Source: Candidatus Nitrosopumilus sp. | GTDB taxonomy: Archaea > Thermoproteota > Nitrososphaeria > Nitrososphaerales > Nitrosopumilaceae | Assembly: GCF_028278985.1 (NCBI RefSeq) | Contig: NZ_JANQTA010000001.1 | Coordinates: 54,777-118,776, forward strand | DNA: 64,000 nucleotides | Direction of reading: 5' to 3' | Shown here: positions 59,081-64,000 of the stretch, one piece after another | Layout of the letters: every line of letters begins with the position of its first letter | How positions within the stretch are numbered: the stretch's first letter is position 1 | The notes under the pieces: generated by a model | Seen by the model: the letters and a program-made list of their open reading frames with translations, nothing else | Told to the model about the DNA's origin: nothing | Database searches by the model: none | Program-made: the position numbers and the translations under genes

Positions 59081-60196
59081 TTATGATCTTTTGCTGGCAT
59101 TCTGAATTAAAGTGATCCATTTGTTATCTCCATGAACCTTGATACTTGCAATATCCGCAGGAGTCTTTCTGTCAAAAGCCATGTGGCCTCTTATGAAATT
59201 GTGATAGATTCTGTAACCGTCAATAATTGGAGAGTCATCTTTTTTCAGTCCTCTCATTACTTTTTCCCTGTCTCGGATTTCTCCGTTTAGTCTCTCCATC
59301 TTGTTGTTATTCATGTCATTTTTCAAATGGATATGACGGATATGGATAGTCTTTGGATTTGTCTTTGAGAAAAATGCCCTCTTGTATGCCAAGTGAAAAT
59401 TCTGTGCCCCGTCAGTGATGAGTACCTTTGGCTTTTTGTTTGCAAGTTTCTTTCCGTCCTCAAACATTGGCACAATATCATCCTTGTACTTTCTATCTGA
59501 CACTTGTTTGGCAATCCAAAATCTAGTATCATCATCCATCATGGCATAGAGGTATTTCGTATTGCCCTTGACCTTAAGGTACAGTTCGTCAGCCCTCCAC
59601 TTGTCGCTGACATTTGGAACAATCTCATCAAGATACCCGTTCATCAAACCAACATACTTGTTAATCCAGTTCCATACAGTTTTGTGGGTAATTTTTACGC
59701 CCTGCAATTCCAAGAATCTCTGAACGTTTCTGAGTGATTCGCCTGAGAAATACAACTGCATTGCACTAGTGATAACCTGAGGGGAAGCCTTCATTTTCTC
59801 AAATCCAAGATTTACTGAGAATTTTCTGTCACAATCCTTGCATTGGTAAACCTGCAAGGAATAGGTCTTGTTCTTTCTCAATCCCTTTTTGATGATTTTG
59901 GAGGACTCACAGAATTTGCATTTGTCAGTTTCAATTTCATTGATGTGTGTTGCTTTCCAAACTTTGGTTCTAACTAATTTTGAAAATTCTACTGCATGGA
60001 TATGTTTGCAACAAACCTGTCTAAAACAATGATCAGGACAGGTACAAGTCCAACCCTTTTCAGTAGCGATAACGTCATACTCTTTTTCTGAGGTTTGTGA
60101 TTTTACCCTGTAGTGGTTTTCATCTACTCTTTGAATTTGATTACTAGAGTTTGCAATTTCTTTTCCTTTTTCTTGACGAGGATCTGTTTTATCCAT
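59081..60196 (-). CDS. IS6-like DDE transposase with SWIM zinc finger
   Basis: The 371-residue protein has three parts: a SWIM-type finger (CTCPDHCFRQVCCKHIH, residues 51-66), a CxxC zinc ribbon pair (CKFC ... CKDC, about 93-122), and an RNase H-like DDE domain with candidate residues D203 (WRADELYLKV), D262 (LITDGAQNFH) and E301 (NNKMERLNGEIRDRE). The D-E-L-Y-x-K-V-x-G start is typical of IS6/IS240 enzymes. It recognises the flanking inverted repeats by inference. It is intact and divergent from an AbrB-like gene. Confidence 0.92.
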   Translation of the reverse strand: MDKTDPRQEKGKEIANSSNQIQRVDENHYRVKSQTSEKEYDVIATEKGWTCTCPDHCFRQVCCKHIHAVEFSKLVRTKVWKATHINEIETDKCKFCESSKIIKKGLRKNKTYSLQVYQCKDCDRKFSVNLGFEKMKASPQVITSAMQLYFSGESLRNVQRFLELQGVKITHKTVWNWINKYVGLMNGYLDEIVPNVSDKWRADELYLKVKGNTKYLYAMMDDDTRFWIAKQVSDRKYKDDIVPMFEDGKKLANKKPKVLITDGAQNFHLAYKRAFFSKTNPKTIHIRHIHLKNDMNNNKMERLNGEIRDREKVMRGLKKDDSPIIDGYRIYHNFIRGHMAFDRKTPADIASIKVHGDNKWITLIQNASKRS

Positions 60197-60205
60197 GTGT
60201 AGTAT

Positions 60206-60274
60206 TAGGTACCTATTAATATAAACATTTAGGTACCTAACAATAATTATGTACCAAACTATATTAGGTACCTA
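60206..60274. promoter_or_regulatory. Three TAGGTACCTA palindromes between transposase and AbrB-like gene
   Basis: Perfect 10-bp palindrome TAGGTACCTA at 60206-60215, 60230-60239 and 60265-60274, with a degenerate TGTACCAA at about 60249. They fall between the transposase start (60196) and the AbrB-like TTG start (60291), beside AT-rich promoter sequence. Good candidates for operators of the AbrB-like protein that would repress both genes. Confidence 0.7.
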
Positions 60275-60290
60275 GTAGAAATTTGAATAG

Positions 60291-60461
60291 TTGAAACTAC
60301 AAAAACAAGTTAATCGAAAAGTAGGCAACAAAGAATATTCAAAACTTGTAGTTGTTATTCCACCTGAGAAAGTTGATGAGGCAGGTTGGGAAGTAGGAGA
60401 CGAATTAGAGGCAGTTGTAAAACGTCATGAGATTATTCTCAAACTAAACAAGAAAAAATAA
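60291..60461 (+). CDS. Transposon-encoded AbrB/MazE-like regulator
   Basis: From TTG 60291 the 56-residue product contains KEYSKLVVVIPPEKVDEAGW and VGDELEAVVKRHEIILKL, the swapped-hairpin AbrB pattern (V-x-I-P-x-x-x-x-x-x-G-W-x-x-G-D-x-L). It probably represses the divergent transposase through the TAGGTACCTA sites. It overlaps nothing; the next gene converges with 0 bp spacing. No toxin partner is seen. Confidence 0.8.
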   Translation: MKLQKQVNRKVGNKEYSKLVVVIPPEKVDEAGWEVGDELEAVVKRHEIILKLNKKK

Positions 60462-61301
60462 TCATTTTATAATCTCATGTTCGCCTTTACGCCATTTGAT
60501 TATTGGTTGAGTTTTTTCTCTAAACCATTTATTGACCTCACTTTCTCGCAAATAAACACGAATCAGAATATCTGCTCCAATAATTATTGGGATTGCACCC
60601 ACGCCTACCCAAGTCAATGCAAGCAATCGTGCATTTGAGATGTCTTGAACTAATGAACTAATTCTTTGTTGTTCTGCTTGTGCCAATAAAGCACGATTTG
60701 CCTCTGTTTCCAATTTTGCAGATGTGGGAAATATTTTCAATATAGGTTCATCAAGATTCAGTGTCTCAAACCCGTTTTCTCTAATTATGAATCCTGTAAC
60801 AAAAACTTCACTTTCTACTGGAAATGGAATTTTCCCTTTTAATGAGAACGGTTCTTCCATATCAGGCCCTAAGACAATTGCATGCCCAAAATTTCCTGCA
60901 GTATTGATTTCCTGAAAAATTTGTCCCCGAGTATGTTTTGTATATTCTACATTTTCATGATCAAAAATTATGGCAATTGCTTGAATATTGGATATCTGTT
61001 GATCTGTGACAATACGTGCATGGTATTCAACCTCATCTCCTGCATAAACCACAGATTGTTGAAAAGTTATCAATATTCGTAAATCCGTTGCATTGGATTG
61101 ACCTACAACAGGAAAAAGATTCAATGTGATTGGCTTATTGATTTCATATAATGGAATTTTTTCAGTTTCATCTATCAGTGACTCGGCAATGTTTGCTTTC
61201 TCAAATTCTGGCATAGTGTTAAACAAGATTATGGTTATTCCAGAAATAAACAGTATTGCTACAATGAAATTAATCTTAAACTCTTGATCAAACTTTTCCA
61301 T
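60462..61301 (-). CDS. Transposon cargo: two-TM protein with extracytoplasmic domain
   Basis: The 279-residue product has an N-terminal TM helix (about 11-28), a beta-rich extracytoplasmic domain of ~190 residues (TLNLFPVVGQSNATDLRI, IQAIAIIFDHENVEYTKH) and a C-terminal TM helix (about 230-250) followed by a basic cytosolic tail. Family unknown. Its start overlaps the gene at 61288 by 14 bp. Confidence 0.65.
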   Translation of the reverse strand: MEKFDQEFKINFIVAILFISGITIILFNTMPEFEKANIAESLIDETEKIPLYEINKPITLNLFPVVGQSNATDLRILITFQQSVVYAGDEVEYHARIVTDQQISNIQAIAIIFDHENVEYTKHTRGQIFQEINTAGNFGHAIVLGPDMEEPFSLKGKIPFPVESEVFVTGFIIRENGFETLNLDEPILKIFPTSAKLETEANRALLAQAEQQRISSLVQDISNARLLALTWVGVGAIPIIIGADILIRVYLRESEVNKWFREKTQPIIKWRKGEHEIIK

Positions 61302-61500
61302 TAATTCGGCTAATAATAGGTATTAAAAAAACAATACCTAAGACTATTCCTACGCCAATTAATGATAATAGTGGTTTCGACACATCTGTTCCAAAATTGA
61401 TTGAAAGCAAATTACTGCCCATGAAAATAAAGAAAAAGCCAATTCCTGTTTGTATTAGCAGTAATGTCCAAAATTGGGCACATGAAACTTTGAATCTCAA
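61288..61500 (-). CDS. Transposon cargo: small two-TM membrane protein
   Basis: The 70-residue product has two hydrophobic helices (about 10-29 and 43-64) and a basic end. It overlaps the downstream larger membrane-protein gene by 14 bp, so the two likely work together. It starts 21 bp inside the right inverted repeat. Confidence 0.65.
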   Translation of the reverse strand: MRFKVSCAQFWTLLLIQTGIGFFFIFMGSNLLSINFGTDVSKPLLSLIGVGIVLGIVFLIPIISRINGKV

Positions 61501-61521
61501 TTTTTAAAATTCCCGACACGA

Positions 61522-61581
61522 AAGGTCTCGAGGTAAACAGGTAGAAGATTTGAGGCTAGGTCTCTCATATTACACAGAACC
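61522..61581 (-). repeat. Right terminal inverted repeat of the transposon
   Basis: Contains AGGTCTCGAGGTAAACAGG, GAAGATTTGAGGCTAGG and ends TATTACACAGAACC. It is the inverted copy of the left end at 58260-58319 and is directly followed by the 8-bp duplication GAAAATAA. Confidence 0.92.
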
Positions 61582-61635
61582 GAAAATAAAACATTATATA
61601 CTTAGTACCTTAATGTACGGTAAGGGAAAAGTAAA

Positions 61636-62022
61636 TTGCCAAAAGAGGGATTCAAATCAATTACGGTTTCAGAGAACGTTTATGACAAGTTCCACCAGGT
61701 TTATGAAAAGAGTAAAGACGACCTTTCAATGAAAGGTGTCAACAGTTTCTCAGGTTATGTTACTTACATGTTAGAGGAGATGATGTTAAAGGACAAGACC
61801 TTTGCAAAATATGCTCCAAAACTTGAAAAGATTTCAGTTGATGAGGACCGTATTATTCTAAAGGATAATACCAGAAATAGAATCGCAGAAGTTGTAATCC
61901 AAAAAGGAGAATTGTATTGTCAGCTCTGTGAGAGAAAAGATTGTGCTTGTATTGGTTTTGTCTGGTCCATTCCAGAAGTTTATGAAGTTCTTAACAATAA
62001 AGGACTTAGAAATACAAAATAG
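61636..62022 (+). CDS. Hypothetical protein with Cys cluster
   Basis: From TTG 61636 the product is 128 residues: PKEGFKSITVSENVYDKFHQVYEKS resembles a ribbon-helix-helix-like start, and the end has CQLCERKDCACIGF, a four-Cys cluster likely to bind metal. A thaumarchaeal group of such proteins is familiar in outline, function unknown. The transposon lies just upstream; a TATA-like TTATATAC at 61595 remains outside it. Confidence 0.65.
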   Translation: MPKEGFKSITVSENVYDKFHQVYEKSKDDLSMKGVNSFSGYVTYMLEEMMLKDKTFAKYAPKLEKISVDEDRIILKDNTRNRIAEVVIQKGELYCQLCERKDCACIGFVWSIPEVYEVLNNKGLRNTK

Positions 62023-62144
62023 TGGAGGAGGTGGGATTTGAACCCACGAACTCCTGAGAGACAGGATCACCCATTATTTGATCTTAAGTCCTGCATGTCC
62101 AAAAGCACGGAGTGCTTACTTTGGCCAGGCTTGATTACTCCTCC
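62023..62144 (-). tRNA. tRNA-Leu (TAA) with two introns
   Basis: Minus strand: acceptor GGAGGAG pairs with CTCCTCC, discriminator A; T arm GTGGG-TTCAAAT-CCCAC; long variable arm TCTCTCAGGAGTTC. A normal 85-nt molecule appears only if two introns are removed: 62097-62118 (22 nt, in the D stem between positions 23 and 24) and 62068-62082 (15 nt, 37/38). Then D stem is ATC/GAT and anticodon stem CAGGA/TCCTG with loop CTTAAGA, anticodon TAA. Confidence 0.9.
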
Positions 62145-62235
62145 AAAATGATAAAAATTTGTGTGAAATTTAACAGTTTAGAGTTTTTGCAAAAATAATG
62201 AAGAATTATAAGGATTTTCTACAGGGTGAATTTGT

Positions 62236-62309
62236 GCTTCGATAGCTCAGCCTGGTAGAGCGTTACCTTGGTAAGGTAAAGGTCGCGGGTCCGGATCCCG
62301 TTCGAAGCT
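62236..62309 (+). tRNA. tRNA-Thr (GGT)
   Basis: Acceptor GCTTCGA pairs with TCGAAGC, discriminator T. Anticodon stem TTACC/GGTAA, loop TTGGTAA, anticodon GGT. T arm GCGGG-TCCGGAT-CCCGT (T loop begins TCC rather than TTC). 74 nt, no intron. Confidence 0.94.
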
Positions 62310-62436
62310 TTTTAATTTCTAAAAATCACAATTTTACGAAATTTGTATTTAAGCTCTTACTCAACTAGGAAAAAGTTAGTTCAAGATCAATTTTTTTTGT
62401 GTCCCTAAGTGTTAAAAAATTCCGTGATACTAGTTA

Positions 62437-63300
62437 TTGAAACAAGTATACTCCCAAGTATCAACTGTCGTCCCAAAACCATTTGTAAAATGGGCAGGTG
62501 GAAAACGTCAGTTAATTCCAATTTTAAATGAAAATTTGCCAAAAACCTTTGGGACATATTTTGAACCATTTATTGGAGGAGGTGCATTGCTTTTTCATAT
62601 CCTCACAGAGAGAAATGCTCAGAAATGCAGTATCTCAGATTTGAACTCTGATCTAGTTTTAGCTTATACTACAATTCGAAACAGAATTGATGACTTGATT
62701 TCATCTCTAAAAAATCATGAAAGAAATTATCACAAGGATTCAAAATCCTACTATTACTCAGTTCGAGAATCAAATCCAAGAAGTGAAATTGAGAAAACAT
62801 CAAGATTGCTCTTTTTGAATAGAACCTGCTTTAATGGATTGTACAGAGTTAACAGCAAAGGAAAGTTCAATGTCCCTCTAGGACGTTATTCAAATCCAAA
62901 TATAGTAAATGAAGGAAATCTCCGTTCTGTCAGCTCCATTCTACAAGCAAGTAGAGTCTCAATCAAATGTCGTGATTTTGAGGCAGTCCTACGAGATGCC
63001 AAAAAAGGTGATCTAGTATACTTTGACCCACCATATCAGCCAGTAAGCAATACTGCCAATTTTACCAGTTATACAAACAAGGACTTTACTGATAGTGATC
63101 TTGAAAGATTAGCAGATCTATGTAACAACCTGGATTCTAAAGGATGTAAAGTGCTTTTGTCAAATTCAGATTCTAAACAAGTCTCAGATTTGTTCTCAGG
63201 AAAATCTTGGAAAGTAAAGAAGATTCAAGCCAACCGTTCAATCAACTCTAATTCAAGAAAGAGAACAGGTCACTTTGAATTATTGATAAAAAATTATTAA
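62437..63300 (+). CDS. Dam-type DNA adenine-N6 methyltransferase
   Basis: From TTG 62437 (no earlier ATG in frame before the first motif) the product is 287 residues. The D12/Dam signatures are KPFVKWAGGKRQL, YFEPFIGGGALLFHI (SAM motif I), NRTCFNGLYRVN, and DLVYFDPPYQP (catalytic DPPY). No restriction enzyme is next to it, so it is an orphan methylase; GATC specificity is typical of the family but unproven. AGTATACT lies inside its first codons (62445). Confidence 0.92.
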   Translation: MKQVYSQVSTVVPKPFVKWAGGKRQLIPILNENLPKTFGTYFEPFIGGGALLFHILTERNAQKCSISDLNSDLVLAYTTIRNRIDDLISSLKNHERNYHKDSKSYYYSVRESNPRSEIEKTSRLLFLNRTCFNGLYRVNSKGKFNVPLGRYSNPNIVNEGNLRSVSSILQASRVSIKCRDFEAVLRDAKKGDLVYFDPPYQPVSNTANFTSYTNKDFTDSDLERLADLCNNLDSKGCKVLLSNSDSKQVSDLFSGKSWKVKKIQANRSINSNSRKRTGHFELLIKNY

Positions 63301-63409
63301 AAATAATTTCAAGTTTCATTTTTCAAAATTTGAATTTCATATGTTTCAAAAAATTGTGTAGAATATGCATTAGGAATAGATAACAAAATGAAAAGGAAAG
63401 GTTGGGTTT

Positions 63410-64000
63410 TTAGTCCCACTTAGACCATGCGGCCATCCATCTGTAAGTCCATGTATTCAATTTACAACCTAATGCTGCAAATGTACATGCCAAAACTGCA
63501 CCTGCACCTGCACCGAGAGCAACTGGGCTGTTATAGAACTTACCTACTTGCGGTTCTATCGGTGTCATGTATGGTGGCAATGTTGGTCTTGGATACTTGA
63601 ATGCCGTTTCAAGTGGGTCTGCTACTGTTATCAGGTTTACCATGTTGAACAACGGTAATGACATTCCTACCAGTACGCCGCCGAACAGTATCAAGGAGTG
63701 CTTGTTCTTCTTTGTTGCCCAGTAAACTAAGTCCAACAGCATTGCTGATGGTAACCAAACTGGAGTTACAATGAAGTCATATGGATATCCGAGTGCAAAC
63801 CATGCACCTTTTGCTACCCACGTGTATACTGTCATAATCAGAGCGTAGTACGTTGCTGTGCCTGGAACGCCTGTAAATGTTAGGTAATATGTTGCACCTA
63901 CAATAAGCATCAACGTTTGCGATATTGAGAATACCGTGTACGAAGTCCAAGCCCAGTCAGTGTAGAAGATGTAGTCTCCTGCATTAATTGTTAACAGTGT
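63410..64000 (-). CDS. amoA: Ammonia monooxygenase subunit A, 5' end beyond the window
   Basis: The 196 visible residues are archaeal AmoA without its first ~20: a start TLLTINAGDYIFYTDWAW, transmembrane segments, YPYDFIVTPVWLPSAMLLDL and the C-terminal WMAAWSKWD. The frame runs off the right edge on the minus strand, so the N-terminus lies to the right. AmoA is a membrane subunit of the copper enzyme oxidising NH3 to hydroxylamine, the key energy step of this organism. Confidence 0.97.
   Translation of the reverse strand, partial: TLLTINAGDYIFYTDWAWTSYTVFSISQTLMLIVGATYYLTFTGVPGTATYYALIMTVYTWVAKGAWFALGYPYDFIVTPVWLPSAMLLDLVYWATKKNKHSLILFGGVLVGMSLPLFNMVNLITVADPLETAFKYPRPTLPPYMTPIEPQVGKFYNSPVALGAGAGAVLACTFAALGCKLNTWTYRWMAAWSKWD

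Larger units (their letters stand above)
58260..61581. mobile_element. Complete 3.3-kb IS6-like transposon with cargo
   Basis: The ends begin GGTTCTGTGTAAT and finish ATTACACAGAACC. The terminal inverted repeats extend about 60 bp (58260-58319 against 61522-61581) with only about four differences. An identical 8-bp direct repeat GAAAATAA flanks them (58252-58259 and 61582-61589), the duplication size of IS6-family insertions. Inside are a transposase, an AbrB-like regulator and five other small genes. Standard IS6 elements are about 0.8 kb, so this carries ~2 kb of passenger DNA. Confidence 0.9.

Noticed and set aside
1..64000. CRISPR array or rRNA operon
   Set aside because: No regularly spaced identical repeats with unique spacers and no rRNA-like stretch were found on reading the window.

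Overview
The window is AT-rich chromosomal DNA from an ammonia-oxidising archaeon of the Nitrosopumilales (Nitrosopumilus/Nitrosarchaeum-like Thaumarchaeota). The evidence is a nearly complete archaeal amoA at the right end, a euryarchaeal-type histone, topoisomerase VI, RIO1 and KH/Dim2 genes, aIF2-beta, uS11 and eS17 with acidic extensions, repeats of the thaumarchaeal IPSWIKNNAAWW type, a type 1 copper protein, and tRNA genes interrupted by several introns. Species cannot be fixed from the sequence alone. TTG starts and leaderless-looking genes are common.

Region 1-4.95 kb is accessory DNA. It opens with a predicted defence cassette: a TIR-like (ThsB/MTH538-type) protein cut by the window edge, a two-TM SLATT/DUF4231 protein, and a TIR protein whose C-terminus looks like a WYL sensor domain. 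A 180-bp block of GTGAA/TTCAC repeats follows, then a small Cys protein, an AbrB-like microprotein divergent from a secreted HExxH protein with AGTATACTA repeats between them, and a tyrosine recombinase. This looks like one end of an integrated element.

Region 5-58 kb is mostly core genome: top6A-top6B-KH-rio1-DUF424-aIF2beta; DUF373, uppS, nudix, pyrF, purA; a tRNA-modification group (sua5, a THUMP protein, and a beta-grasp/Cgi121 fusion); eS17, tatD, histone; glmM-like, thiL, rps11, PDCD5, rtcB; purB, an asparagine-synthase-like gene, two pterin genes, valS; pdxST, aconitase; pheST and trpS. Islands of interest inside it are an AIPR-family predicted phage-resistance gene (22.8-24.6 kb), a possible structured RNA (48.05-48.22 kb), and a protein combining zinc knuckles, charged low-complexity repeats and an HNH-like module (53.2-54.2 kb).

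Region 58.26-61.58 kb is a complete 3.3-kb IS6-like transposon. It has ~60-bp terminal inverted repeats, a perfect 8-bp target duplication (GAAAATAA), a SWIM/zinc-ribbon/DDE transposase, an AbrB-like regulator facing it across three TAGGTACCTA palindromes, and five small membrane or soluble cargo proteins. It sits between a wHTH/B12-fold-like regulator and a Cys-rich small protein that would otherwise be divergent neighbours.

The right end (62-64 kb) holds a two-intron tRNA-Leu, tRNA-Thr, an orphan Dam-type adenine methyltransferase and amoA. Seven tRNA genes were found: Cys(GCA), Thr(CGT), Trp(CCA, two introns), Ala(TGC), Ile(GAT), Leu(TAA, two introns) and Thr(GGT). No rRNA and no CRISPR array were seen.
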